Source: Purpureocillium takamizusanense (taxonomy: Eukaryota; Ascomycota; Sordariomycetes; Hypocreales; Ophiocordycipitaceae). From it: a stretch of 64,000 bases of DNA. Below the pieces are notes generated by a model. The model was not told where the DNA came from and searched no databases. It was given only the letters and a program-made list of their open reading frames with translations. The stretch covers positions 3,286,001 through 3,350,000 of the forward strand of contig NC_063068.1 of the NCBI RefSeq assembly GCF_022605165.1. Reading direction: 5' to 3'. The position numbers were made by a program, and so were the translations under genes. Each line of letters starts with the position of its first letter. Within the stretch, counting starts at the first letter, position 1. Below are positions 1 to 12,234 of the stretch, piece by piece.

Positions 1-2349
1 TGCATGGCGCAAAGCCCCGAGAGGCCAGTGAGGCGATGACGAGTGGTCTGCGCAGGTCCGCCCGTGCAACGGCTGCGGTCAACCCGTCGCGCAACTCGAC
101 TGCGGGGTACAGGACAATGATACCATGGCTGTACTACGTGCCGTGTCGTGCTGCAGCGGAGCGCCAAGTGCGGTATCACGACTTACATAGCGGCGCCGGG
201 GGGGGCTGAAGCACGACGCAGCTTTGAATGTATGCTTATTTGGCCACATGATCCCCCGGCTGCCGTCGCACATGCGCCAGCTGGGGAAAGAAATCGACGC
301 GAGAGCCCGGACGTCGGACACTGGGTAGGTAGGGAGTTTATGCCCGACGTCGTCGTCTGCTCTTGAGCGTCCCGTCCGTCATACAGCATGTAACCCCCCT
401 CAAGCACGCAGCCATATGCAGCAGAGCGCGAGCGTCAAAGTACGGCGTCGTCGCGCCCTCTGGACGTCACTCGAGCGGTGGGAACGGAGGCAACGGCGCA
501 GTACAGTACAGTACAGCATCGTCTTGCTCTGATTTGAGGCCCTCGCCTCGTCGCACTTGTCTCGGGGTTTGGCCCGATCCCCCTCGGGCCTGTCTCGCGG
601 GAGAGGACGTGGGGGTGGGTGGATGTCATCGGAACAGGCGGGCGCCGCTGCCGGCATCCCCCTCCCCCAGCCGCCAGGGAGCGCTGGCCACTCTAGTATC
701 AGTGCTTTGCAATGGCTGCCATCGCCTCGTCCTTGGCCGGAGCCCACGGCCTGCCGTCCGGGCTTGAGAGGGGTCAGAGGGAGAGACCGTTTGGATTCTG
801 GTCTGCCGGTGCTTATTCCTGCTCGCTGAATGGGTGGCGGAGAGGGGGGGATCGCGAGCGTGAGAGCGAGAAATGATATGGAATCCGCCGGTGCCGAGTA
901 AGCCCCAAGCCGTGCACCAAGGAAATCAGGTCATACGAGTACGTTTTAGTTTCTCAGCCCCAAACGACGGTCCTGCGGGCAGGCAAATGCGCTCGAGCTG
1001 CGAGGCGACCGCACATGGTGATACTACACACAAACGTACATATGTACGCACGGCGCAGTGCGGGCATCGCGGGCGAGCGAACTGCGGGGCCGGGCCTGGA
1101 CGAGGGGCGGGGGCCAAAAAGTCGAAAAGTCAAAAAAGTCCAAGAGTGGTGATGTCGACAACTGGACGAAGCCAGGTTGACTGCTTGCATATGCCTGGCC
1201 GACCATTGGCGGGAGGAAAAGAGGGACAGAGGGCCCCCCAAGAGCCCACCCCTGTGCGCCCCGCCGCCTGCCCGTTTACCGACGTAGCGATTTACGTAGC
1301 ACGTACGTACGCAGCGGCAGCTGTGCAGGGTTGGGCCCATCGGTTGAAAAGTTAGTAGTACGTTGGTGGGTGCGTTTCTGCCAAGAGACGTCAGGGTTGG
1401 GCCTGAGAGGCGCCTGCCCGCCCAGAGCCCGGTCGCTCGCCTGTTTCGCCGCCAATGCCGCGGCACCCGATGTGTCGCTCGCTCCTGCCCCGGCTGGGCG
1501 TAGACAGTGGGCAGTAGGTACGTACGTACCCAGGCACACACCACTCATCACCTAGTGATGGCCGGCGAGGCTGTTAGCCATTATCGGACGATGAGAGCGA
1601 TGCGGTTGGTTGGCGGGATCCCGGCGCCGGGGCTAACAGGGGCAGGCAAGAGCTCCCCTCCCATCCCATCCATCCCCCCTCCAACCCTTGCCGTCTGCCA
1701 CGCTGCGGTGCAACCGCCATCACGGTGCGGCCGTGCCACCGCCCGCGTTGGAACTATAACTGAGTAAATTGTACCTGGGGTACGTACTATCGTACCTCGC
1801 CAGCCTCGCCTCTGCGAGGTCTTGAGGTACGGATGCCAACTGCCCTCGTTATGTATACGCACCCGCGGTCAGAGCAGAGCCTACCGCCAAGTGTTACTAG
1901 TATTTACCAAGTACCAACGTTCCCTACTGTGGTCCCTGACGTAGTACTAGGTAGTAAAATATCCCATGTGTCCATTCCACCGGGCAGACCCTCCTCGCAT
2001 CTCGTCTAGCGCCGAGTGTCCTTAGTACCTTACCTATAGTACTAGGTACCTACACTTAGGTAGGTACATACCTACTTAGGTACGTTGCGTTCGTTGGTCG
2101 TTTCCCCCAAGCCAGTTTCCCAGTGGCGGCTACCTCCTGCCCTGCCCTGGCGACGAGTGTGCGAGTACTAGGTATATAGATCCCTCCACTCCTCCTGCCC
2201 CAAGCTCCTCATCCGCTCTTGCTCCTTGTGTGCACTTTCCCTTCTGGCAACTCGTGATCACGACTCGGGCCATACCGCGACTCAAAGAGCTCCTTGACTT
2301 ATCTCAGTGTACTCTCACTCATCACTCCACGTACACACAGCTCGCCGCA
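1..2349. other. Intergenic region upstream of catalase, no gene seen
   Basis: All open frames here are short, overlap on both strands and have no recognisable protein character. The right half is rich in GTAC and TAGGTA words, densest between about 2020 and 2090 and ending in the catalase promoter. I see no transposon, tRNA or other RNA gene. Any gene extending in from the left of the window would have to end before about 100, and I see no sign of one. Confidence 0.6.
2173..2178 (+). promoter_or_regulatory. TATA box of the catalase gene
   Basis: TATATA lies 172 nt upstream of the catalase ATG. Typical fungal spacing would put transcription start near 2205-2240 and give a leader of about 110-145 nt. 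It directly adjoins a cluster of TAGGTA/GTACTAGG words. The role is inferred from sequence and position only. Confidence 0.5.
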
Positions 2350-3902
2350 ATGGGTGCCAACGAAGCCCCTGCTTCCACCTACCGCTATGACGAAAGGCCC
2401 GTCTACACCACCTCCAATGGCGCTCCCGTCAACAACCCCTCGGGCTGGCAGCGTACCGGCGCCATGGGGCCCCTCCTCCTCCAGGACTTCCATTTGATCG
2501 ACCAGCTTGCGCACTTTGACCGTAGGCCTATCCCCTCTTCCTCACTCTCGTCCCATTTGCAGTCGCTGACAGCGGAACCACAGGCGAGCGCATCCCTGAG
2601 CGAGTGGTCCACGCCAAGGGTGCTGGTGCCTACGGTGAATTCGAGGTGACTCATGATATCACCGACATCACCTCCATCGACATGTTCAACAAGGTCGGCA
2701 AGAAGACCAAGTGCGTCACTCGCTTCTCGACCGTGGGCGGCGAGAAGGGCTCGCCCGACTCCGCCCGCGACCCTCGAGGCTTCTCCACCAAGTTTTACAC
2801 CGATGAGGGCAACTGGGATTGGGTCTACAATAACACGCCCATCTTTTTCATTCGGGATCCCACCAATTTCCCCATCTTCATCCACACCCAGAAGCGCAAC
2901 CCCCAGACCAACCTCAAGGATGCCACCATGTATTGGGACTACCTCTCCACTCATCAGGAGTCCATCCACCAGGTCATGCAGCTCTTTTCGGACCGCGGCA
3001 CGCCCTACTCTTACCGCCACATAAACGCCTATTCTGGACACACCCATAAGTGGACCAAGCCCGACGGCTCCTTCGTGTACACCCAGGTCCACCTCAAGAC
3101 GGACCAGGGAAACAAGACAATGACGAATGCTGAGGCCGGCAAGATGGCCTCTGAGAACCCCGACTGGCACACGCAGGACCTCTTCGAAGCTATCCAGAAG
3201 GGTGACTATCCCACCTGGACCGTCTACGTCCAGGTCCTCACGCCCGAGCAGGCCGAGAAGTTCCGTTGGAATATCTTCGACCTGACCAAGGTTTGGCCGC
3301 AGAAGGAGGTTCCGCTGAGGCCTATCGGCAAGCTCACCCTCAACAAGAACGTCGAGAACTACTTCGCCGAGATCGAGCAGGTTGCCTTCTCACCTTCTCA
3401 CCTGGTCCCCGGCGTGGAGCCTTCGGCAGACCCCGTCCTGCAGTCGCGCCTGTTCTCATATCCTGACACCCACCGCCACCGTCTGGGCACAAACTACCAG
3501 CAGATTCCGGTCAACGCCCCGCTGCATCCCTTCAACCCATTCCAGCGAGACGGTGCTATGGCCGTCAACGGCAACTACGGTGCCAACCCCAGCTACCCCA
3601 GCTCTTACAGGAAACTCACCTACACGCCCGCCCCTCCCGTGAACACGCACGACCAGTGGTCGGGCGCCGCGGTCCACGCGCTCTTCCAGGAGGTCAACGA
3701 CGACGACTACGTCCAGGCCAAGGGGCTCTGGGACGTGCTCGGCCGAACCCCGGGCCAGCAAGACAACTTTGTTGGCAACGTTGCCGGCCACTTGAGCGCC
3801 GCTCATCAGGACACTCGAAACCGGACATACGACATGTTCTCGCGCGTCGATGCCGCTCTTGGAACGGCCATCAGGGAACAGACGGAGAAGCAGGTCAAGT
3901 AA
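2350..3902 (+). CDS. Catalase (heme-dependent, small-subunit type)
   Basis: Breaks hydrogen peroxide into water and oxygen. Two exons, 2350-2521 and 2584-3902, with a 62-nt intron that splits the Arg codon of the conserved HFDRERIPERVVHAKG block; the protein is 496 residues. Visible active-site elements are His67 in RVVHAKGAGAYG, Asn140-141 in NNTPIFFIRDP, and the proximal heme ligand Tyr350 in RLFSYPDTHRHRLG. The length matches small-subunit (clade 3) catalases and not the roughly 700-residue secreted large-subunit type. No signal peptide is visible and the C-terminus (EKQVK) is not a standard SKL-type peroxisome signal, so cytosol or peroxisome both remain possible. The chosen ATG has a good context (gccgcaATGG) and begins the conserved part. 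The gene is convergent with the next one. Confidence 0.96.
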
Positions 3903-6457
3903 CGGAAGCTGCGCTGTCGGCGACGCGATGATGAATGTGCCATGAGACGACTCTTGATATACTTTTGCAATCGGTTACCAGATGGAGATTAATTTACCGA
4001 GTAACACGTCAGATATCTGTTAAGGTTGTGAATCTTCGTGTCGATATTGCGTGGTGATGTTTGTCCCTCAATGCCAAAGTGGGGACAAACAGGTTCCAGG
4101 TCGTGTTGTCTTGCCTTGCTTTGTGTGCGAAGAAGCCCTTGGGCATCAAATATGCCTGCTTCATTACGTTGAGACAAGTCGGGCGTGATAGGGAGGGGCT
4201 GGCTGTCCGAGAAGTCGGTTGTGTCAAGACTAACAAACTAGTAACTCATAGGGGGCCACGCCGCACGGCGAAGGGGGAGCAGGCACACACAAGCAGGACG
4301 AGGTCATTTCACGTGCGGGCCGGGAGTGCGTAGGCAGACGTTTTGAACAGTATTTGGTGTTCATATTAACTAATAGGGCGACAACTAGAGAAATAACTTG
4401 TTGTGCGTGAAGAGACAGACGAAGCCCCCGAAGGGAGGGTGACAGAGGGGGTTGGGCGAGAAACGAGAACGAAAGCCTTTCCTTTTCTCACAACCAGACG
4501 CCCCCCTTTTCATCATCCCCCTCCTACGGGGATCCCGACCAGAGCGGCTCGCTGCGCTTGCCCTCCTTTCCTGGGTCAAGTTCCCAGGGCTTCGCTCGCC
4601 CGTCATCCCTGCCGCCAGGGCAGGTCTGGGGGGGTCGAAACAGTCAGTAGGGTGGGTGGGTGAGTAATTTAGGTATCCTTTGCAGAAGAGTTTGTTTTAT
4701 GAGATTTTCCTTTTTCCTTTTCTTCGCTCCCCGTTTCCTTTCCCGTTGATTCGCAAGCGAGGTGTAAGGCTAAATACCCCCCCCTCCCGGCGCGAGAGCG
4801 CGCGCGGAGATTAAAAACCAGCATCTCAAGACTTGGGGGGGGACAAAAGCAGGGGGGACAACAGGGCACGCACACATGCACCGCGCAGCGGCCCAGGGGC
4901 AGAGCACGGGAGGTCGCGGACCACCGTGTTGCCCGCATGTGGCGGAAAGCCCTGCCCCCAGTGCCCGCACTCTTCCAGGAGCACATCCCCCATCTCGCGA
5001 GAGACGGAGGACGGGGCACTGGGTGATGTAGTGAGATGTGCTACATATGATCTCGTGGGCCGTAACAAGGTTCGATGACTGGTCCCGACCCGGTATGAGT
5101 GGCGATAGAACAACCAAGACACTGCTAGTGATCGCATCCGATGCTAGGTTCCTCTCTGGCTAGCGGAGAGAACGTAGCATCGGGGACCATGTATGCAATG
5201 GTCTTCGCGTGGCTGTGTCAGGGGCCAGGGTCGGGAGCTGTGCAGAGGCACCGTTCAAGTCCATCAAAAGGGTACGACCCATGAGAAAAACAACATCAAA
5301 GAGGCTCGCACATCGTCTCCGCGCAGCGGAAGACAAGATGTCATATCCAGCTCTTCGGTCGTTCCCAGCAGATTGATCAATTTCCTGGTACATGCCGCAT
5401 AATCCGTCTAGTTGATTACTAGGCAACACTCGATTCGAAGACAGTCAGCGCCCGCCGACTTCGGATTCGTATTCCGGATACTTCCTTCGTCGGTCAGGCC
5501 AAGCACGTGTCTATTGACGGCTCCTCAGAAGGTGTCGATGGCTGAAACCAGTCCAGCTCATGCTTCGATCGAAACAAACTCAGGCATTGAGCGGTGATAA
5601 ATTGTTGGAGACGGCGGCGACTTGGCTTCAAGCCAGGTCTTTCTTTGCCCCATCAATTGTTCCGTCATCGTTGCTCAATGAGATTGGGTCATGTTCGTTC
5701 GTCGAATCGTAAAGAGTCGTCGCGTATTATATAGGCGCAACATGATCGAGGTCCAAAAAATAGGGACGATTGTGAGCCTGGGGCGACAGTCGTCTAAGCC
5801 GGGGTATCTACCGAGGAAAAGCCTCCAGAATGCCATTTGTGTCCAAAATGTAAAAGAAAAGAATGTCGTGGAGAATCGAAGTATGGCGAATCCGTGGGAG
5901 CCTGTCATCGGGCTATGCCGAGATTGTGCATTGCTGCATTCCTCTTATCTTTAACCCAAAGGAACCAACCGCTTAAAAAGAAAAAGGAAAGCGAAAAAAA
6001 AATTGCATAGAAAAAAGAAGGACAAGGTCGCAAGCCGCTCGTGTCTCATGGTCCCCGCCCAGTGTGTGAATATGCTTCCAAGGTGCCCGCCGCGGATCCA
6101 GTCCATGCTGTGGTATCGAGGGTTGTAACAGTCCCATGACAGGGATAGCGATTGCGATGATGTTGGGGGTATTGCGCTCACGCTAAGTTGCGCGAAGAAA
6201 TGAGTCAGGCCTCGTCAGACCATCCCCAGACAAGTGTGGATATTTGTCGAGTTGAATGAAACTCCGTTCCCGATGCAAAAGAAACGCCGTACTCGTGATG
6301 CCAATGTCGCGTGAATGATGAAGCTCTATATCGCTGTCAAGACGTTTGGTTGTGATGTAGGACGCCCCCGGCTGAACAGTCCCGTCCAATGAGTGGCGCA
6401 GTGGCCTCATGATGTCGTGACTGCGGGATAGCTGTCCTCGGTGGCGGGCGTTCGTTG
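3903..6457. other. Convergent intergenic region, no gene seen
   Basis: Lies between the 3' ends of the catalase gene (+) and the minus-strand gene that ends at 6458, so it must hold both 3' untranslated regions. The stretch from about 5430 to 6180 is visibly less GC-rich than its surroundings, with short A runs near 5970-6020. The open frames in it (at most about 115 residues) have no recognisable protein pattern. I see no terminal repeats and no clear signs of RIP mutation. Confidence 0.55.
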
Positions 6458-7510
6458 TCACATGATGGTGGCGTATTCTTGGTAGCGGTCCCAGCCGAAG
6501 TTGCCCATGCCGGCCATGCCACCCATGGGGCCCATGCCTCCCATGCCGATGCTGCTGACGCCACACTGAGACGGTGCCAGCATACTTGGGAGGGGTAGAG
6601 CCGGGATCGGGGCGGTGACCGGCGCCGTGCTGAAAAAGAACCCAGCTGTGGAGTGCGGCTGGCTAAAGGCCGGCGACGGAGACGGGATCTGGACATCGCT
6701 CATGGCCATGTTGGCCCAGACAGGCGTGGTGTGGCTGGAGTCGGCAGATGTCGATGTGACGCTGGGGCTAGAGGGAAGAACTCTCCAGGCGTCGACGGCG
6801 GGCAGCGAGGCGGGTTGAGACCACAGGCTGTTGATGGGTGAGCTGGGGAGCAAGGGCGGCTGGCGGACTACGTCGACGACGCGGGGCGGGGGAGGCAGCA
6901 GGGGCTTCATGAGGCCCATGAGGCTGGCCTTGACCTCCTCGCTCTTGCCGCAGAGCAACTCGCCAGCACCCTCCTCCTCGAGACCCTCGAGAGCCGAAAC
7001 ATGGGCGCGGAAGACGAACTTGTTGATTGCCTGGACAAAGTCGTCGTGGAGCTTCTTGCATTGTTGCTCCTTCTCGGACCATTCGTACGTGTTGGCCTTG
7101 GCGTCAACGCAGTGAATCTCCTTGTGATACTCGACCAGGGCATCGATGGAATCCGTCGTCAGCTTGTAGGCGACCTCGTTGCGCAGCACCATGTCGACGT
7201 GGACGATGTAAGCCTCGATGTGGATGAGCTGGTAGCTGAAGAGGTTCTCGAGGGGATCCTTGGGCATCTCAACGTCGGGGAGCTTGGGCAACATGAGAGA
7301 GGCCAGTGTCCAGATGGCGTTGGGCGACGAAAGCGTCTCGGCGAGGCATCTTTGATGTTGCGGGACGCTGTTGAGGGGGCGCTTGACTCGGTTTATCCGC
7401 TTGAGCGTCTGCGTGAGCCACGGCTCGACCTTGGAGCCAAGCACGACGTTGACTGATGAGGCGCGCGGGGCGAAGGCGGCGGCCGACGCAGGCAGGAGCT
7501 GCACGGGCAT
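6458..7510 (-). CDS. Conserved-looking protein of unknown function with Gly/Met-rich tail
   Basis: Single open frame of 350 residues from the ATG at 7510. The frame stays open to 7549 but only a GTG is available there. Residues about 25-200 look like a folded, mostly helical domain, with blocks such as VEPWLTQTLKRINRVKRP, DPLENLFSYQLIHIEAYIVH and YHKEIHCVDAKANTYEWSEK. Residues about 210-320 are Pro/Ser-rich and probably disordered. The last 35 carry a GMGGMGPMGGMAGMGNFG run. There is no signal peptide or clear membrane segment. I do not recognise the family and assign no function. It is probably a real gene because the long frame has a structured amino-acid pattern that its overlapping frames lack. 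The region upstream (7511-7990) could hold an extra 5' exon. Confidence 0.72.
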   Translation of the reverse strand: MPVQLLPASAAAFAPRASSVNVVLGSKVEPWLTQTLKRINRVKRPLNSVPQHQRCLAETLSSPNAIWTLASLMLPKLPDVEMPKDPLENLFSYQLIHIEAYIVHVDMVLRNEVAYKLTTDSIDALVEYHKEIHCVDAKANTYEWSEKEQQCKKLHDDFVQAINKFVFRAHVSALEGLEEEGAGELLCGKSEEVKASLMGLMKPLLPPPPRVVDVVRQPPLLPSSPINSLWSQPASLPAVDAWRVLPSSPSVTSTSADSSHTTPVWANMAMSDVQIPSPSPAFSQPHSTAGFFFSTAPVTAPIPALPLPSMLAPSQCGVSSIGMGGMGPMGGMAGMGNFGWDRYQEYATIM

Positions 7511-8092
7511 TGTGGAGCTGGTTGTTGTCGTCGTCGTCGACGTCGACACCGTCCTCGGGGGTTGGTGGGCGGTTGCGCTGCGGGGCGGCGGTGGCCTGGT
7601 AGACTGGGTGTGCCGGTTCTCGTCCCTCTGGTCGGCAGGGAGTGGCGCTCGGGGCGGGCGATCGTTGGCGGGGTTGTCGGGACGGTGCGCGGACGGAACG
7701 GGGCGGGCAGAGAGGGAGGGCAGGGACTCGAAACAAAGGGTTGCGAAGAGGGCACTTGAAAGAGAAGAGGCAAAAAAAAAAAGGCGAGAGGGAGGCGACG
7801 GTGCTGAGCAGGGAAAGACCTTGTCGTGGTTGTTTGTCGGTGCTATATCGCCTGCTGAGCAGCCGCGGCCGGGAAGAAGAGAAGGGCGGACGAGGGTGTC
7901 GTGAGGAGAAGAGGGAGGTGAGAGGACCGGGGATGGAGGGGAGGGCTGCGCGGGTGAGTTATACCTTTGATGGAGCCTTTCGTAGCACCTAACGTTACCG
8001 CCCGGCCTATTTTAGCGGTCGTTGCGCCCGCTGATGTGGACAGGGAGCCGAGGAGCTGGATGGACCTGGCAAAGGTGGTCGCCGGCAGCGGG

Positions 8093-8130
8093 CAGGGCAG
8101 GGCAGAGCAGGGCAGGGCAGGGCAGGGCAG
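8093..8130. repeat. GGGCA pentanucleotide repeat
   Basis: About seven tandem copies of the GGGCA unit, with one copy changed to GAGCA. It lies in non-coding DNA upstream of the gene at 6458-7510. Confidence 0.85.
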
Positions 8131-11100
8131 CCCACCCGCCACCCGCAGCAGCAGCAGCTGTGCTGGTGCATGCATAGGTGTGGTCCATGGTGCATGCAGG
8201 TGGCGGTGGTGGTGGGGGGGCGCCCGGGTGGTGCGGAGGGCCCGTCTCCAGCAACTTGAATGGAACCTACAGTCCCTCGTACAGGTACTTCGTACCTACC
8301 GTCAACCTACTAACCTAGTAGTACCTAGTAGTAACATGAATGCCTAGCACCGGCGATGCTGCAAGTGCTGAGTGAGTGAGTAAGTTACTGGCGCTCTCAA
8401 AGTGGTGTGCGAAGTCACCTCCGGCCTGATGCCACAGGGACGGAATGCATGTACTGTACCTTGGGAACTTCCAACCCGGCTCCATCGCACCAGCACCAGC
8501 GCCAGCGCCGACGCTCGCCGCACGCCTCTCCACCGCGCGCCTGCAGGCGTCGCCCGATGGGTGTCGAGGCCCTCGCTCGCGAGAGAACTGGACGCATAAG
8601 GCAATGTACTATACCTTGGATACCTTGTCTTTGTGTTGTTGCCGCTGGCGTTGGCCGCCCGCCCTGCCTTGTCTCCATCGTCAAGCCGGCCTCCAGCTTC
8701 CACCGACCATCACGGCGCCGCCACACTCTCTCCCGGGTGGCCCCGCCAAAGGCCCTTTCCTCTCGCCCCTCGCACTGGCCGTCGACAATGGAACCCGGAC
8801 CTGACGGCCAAGGCGACTTCCGGTGCTGCTGCTGCTAGTACTGCAGCCAGCGCTCCACAACATGGCTGTGCTGATGCGACCTGCATATCCCGGTTCCAGT
8901 GGTGCGCCGTCTCTGCCGACGACAACCAGGACGAGTCCCTGCCCGGAGCGCCCATGCCGCTTCGTGCGTATTAGTCTCAGCTGAAAGGGCGCATCGCATC
9001 CAATACGCCACGCCACGCCACGCCCGCCGCCCACTGAGGCAAGCCTGCCCTGTCCAATGTATCCGCTGTCCAGGTACGAAGTAGGTACCGGTAGGTAAGG
9101 AACGTCTGTCGACAGCGTCGACATGATGCAATTTGCTGTCTCGCGAACATTTCGAGACGAGAGACGCCAAGGCCAGAGCCATCACGGCCCACGGAAGCTG
9201 CGGAGCCAACGGCCATCCACGACGTCAAGCGCCTACTCTCTCCGAAGCCAAGAAGGCCAGAAGGGGTGGCCGGCCGGTCCCCCTCTGGTCTCGGCATGCC
9301 TTTCCAGGCCCTCAGTCAGCTGCCGCCCTGGAGCGAGACCAAGACCCGTCCCCACGGCGCTTCCTCGAACGTTATCGTGTTCCAGGAACCTGGAGCCGTG
9401 TGGCTGGCCCAGCACCGTCCGCGCCTGGATTCAAGAAAAACACCATACTTGAGTTGGAACTTCCCTAGACCACCGACCCTGCGTATCCCAATTCCTCACC
9501 GTCGATTGTGAGAGTTGACATGCTGGGGTGTCTGCCTCGTCGAAGCCACATTGAACCACCACCATATTGGTGGGCTTGCGCCGTCGCGCAGCCAACGGAA
9601 ATCCACACCCAACATGTCCTCAAACTCGCGTGCCTTGTACGAATCGTACTCCTGAGCAAACCATACAGGCCAGAATGGTCAAGGTGTAAGTCCCGCCGGG
9701 CGCAATAGCGTTGCTGCTCCGCTTATCATGCACGTTGTGGCAAGCCGGAGTCAAACCGTGGCCGAGTAAGCCATCTTGGCGGCACGCAGAGTCCATATAG
9801 GCGCCAAGTTGCAACACGGAGATGAGCACAATGGACCAGGACCCATCGACTCCGAAACTTCCCCCTTGGGGAGAGCTGCCCGCCCCCAATAATCGTTCAC
9901 CCTGGTGACTCAGGACGCCAGACTTCCGCATAGGGCCTGACCTTGTCCCCGTGTCCTGGGGATGGGATGGTAGGGACCCATGCCGTGTCAGCCATTCCTC
10001 CCGGCCGCGGTCACTAATGAGAGGACAACTTCGACGTCTGTGAGGATGACTTGCATACATATTGTCCACATCTGGCACCCACGCTGTCGGCCGCGTACAC
10101 AGGATACGAGGGTGCAACTCGAGGCGGGCAAGCACCGCATGCGGGAGGCACGCTTGCCAACTGCGAGTGGGTGTCATCAAACTCAGGACGTCTTTAGCAT
10201 TTCACGTACAGGCAGCTGCGGATGCAAAGTTGGGGTCTTTGGATGGCCGGCCGGCCAGCCGGACTCGAGGCTGCTTCCATTCGTACCAGGCCCGAAACTC
10301 CTTGGGTCGGCCTGAAGCATGGCAATCTTCTCTCGCCCTTCGGGGTGTAACGCTGAGATCGGCCTGTCGATTTTGTGCGACGGCCCCATCCCATCCCTCT
10401 TGGGACAAGCCGCTCCCTAGGGCGCGGTTACTCCCTCGCCGCCGGGGCCAAAGCATCCAGATGCCGTGAACTTCGCCCGTCGTCAGCGAGGCGATACTCG
10501 ACGGTGGTTGGGCAATGTCTTTCAAGGTCCCTGTAACGGGTTTGATGAGCCCGGCCCCGGCGTCCAAGGGGAGGACGGGGTAACGCGGGGACTCGCGGCA
10601 GAGTGAGGACTGGATTTGGCCGCTTGTTCAGGCTGGGGAGTCTGAAGAAGGGGGCGTGGGAAGAAAATGGCGATGGAAGGTTGAGGGCAGATGGGCGCGA
10701 AGTGAGTGGGTGGTCTCGTACTATGTTGTCAGAGGGCCTATCCATGCTAGCAGCGGCTGTGAGCTGAGAAGGTTGCCAGACGGACAGGGGCGCCTAGAGT
10801 TGCTGATTGGACATGGCGTCCAAGAGAGGATGCGAGGCACCGGCCAGAGGGTGGTGTTGGGGTGGAGTTGCACAGCATGAGGTGGAGTTGCCCGACAGGA
10901 GCGCGACGCGCACTCAGCGTGATTGGCTCCTGGCTGGCTGGAAAAGGCCAATCACCTCTTGTAAGTCGACTTTGATCAGATGTCGAGGCTTTGGTGATGG
11001 CGCACCGTCTCGAGCTTCAAAAGTCTGAGCGGATCCCTTAGCGTGAGGGGCTGCTGGATGCTCTTCCGTTGGCCGAGCCGAAAGAGCAATTATGTTCGTG

Positions 11101-12220
11101 CAGAGAGCAGGGAGCCGGGCCGCCGCAGCATCGAGCAAGCCAAGCAGGGAAGTCATCAAGGGGCCGCCAGGCCATGATACCCCAGCCGTCGATCTGATAG
11201 TCGGCGATGCTGTCGCGGAATGTCTAACGAAACGAAACGGCGACGGAGCATTCCCTGCCTGCTCCGTCTGCATGTCCATTCGAAGGGCTGTTGTTGTTCA
11301 AGCCAGTGGCGGGCCGCCGTCGCACAACCGGGGCCAGTCGAACAACGTCTGGAACTTCTGCCAGGCTTCGGTGCTCGCTCGGCGGCAGTTGCGTGGTTGC
11401 ATTGCCAACCCTTTCTCGACCTACGGAGTACATACAGTACGTAAGCTAAGGTAGGTAGTAGCGGGGGTGAAAACCCCGGCGTCTCGTCTCGCCTCGTCGC
11501 GTCGCGTCGCATCTCAAGAAAGGTGAGACTTGTGATTCTTCTGCACATGCATCCATGCATGCACTCCGTACGTGTGTGCGACGTCGGCTGCGCTAACCGG
11601 AGTCTGCGTGGTGTGCGTGCGGCGTGACTCGCTTTGCTTCTGCCTGGCCCAGGGAGGCGACTGCCGCTGGGACTGTCAGGCAAGGCTTGTTGCGTCCGTC
11701 AGTCCGGTCGTCCATCATGCTTCTCCGGGGTCAAGCATCGACCATGTCTCCTCCCGCTGTCGATGGGCGGGCGGCGGATGCAGACGGAGATGGCAGCAAT
11801 ACTACCTTTGATATGATGCAAGGAGCTAGGTCTCGGCGGCTTTGACGGAGCGCCGGCATTGAACCAGGGTGGAGTGCAGACATCCGGGCTTCAGCTACCA
11901 AAATCGTGCGCGTGTGCCGCGACCAAGGCCTCAGCCAGCACGCCCCTTCCCGCCGCCGCGCGCCTCCTTCCCAGGTTTCAAGGTTGCCTCTCGGTCGACT
12001 CTTTGGGGCGGAAGGCACGGCCGACGGTGATGTTACGCGCCGCCCATTCATTGCAGCGGTGCGTTTGATGATCCCTTTCGGCCGATCCATGGCAGCCGCT
12101 ACCCATACCTACACTATCAGGTAGGTGCTGCTGTAGTACCTACCTGGGCTACCGACAATGTTGGAACGTGGCTGGCCGGGCGCTGACGGCAGGTTCCTTC
12201 CTTCCTTTTCGCCAAACGTG

Positions 12221-12234
12221 CCCCCCCCCCCCCC
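12221..12234. repeat. Poly-C tract, 14 nt
   Basis: Uninterrupted run of 14 C in intergenic DNA. Several similar C or G runs occur in this window. Confidence 0.95.

Noticed and set aside
5430..6180. Possible decayed transposon in lower-GC DNA
   Set aside because: No terminal repeats, target-site duplications, transposase-like translation or clear RIP pattern. A pair of 3' untranslated regions explains the composition as well.
9620..10180. 186-residue minus-strand open frame
   Set aside because: No ordered or conserved pattern, and overlapping plus-strand frames of similar size.
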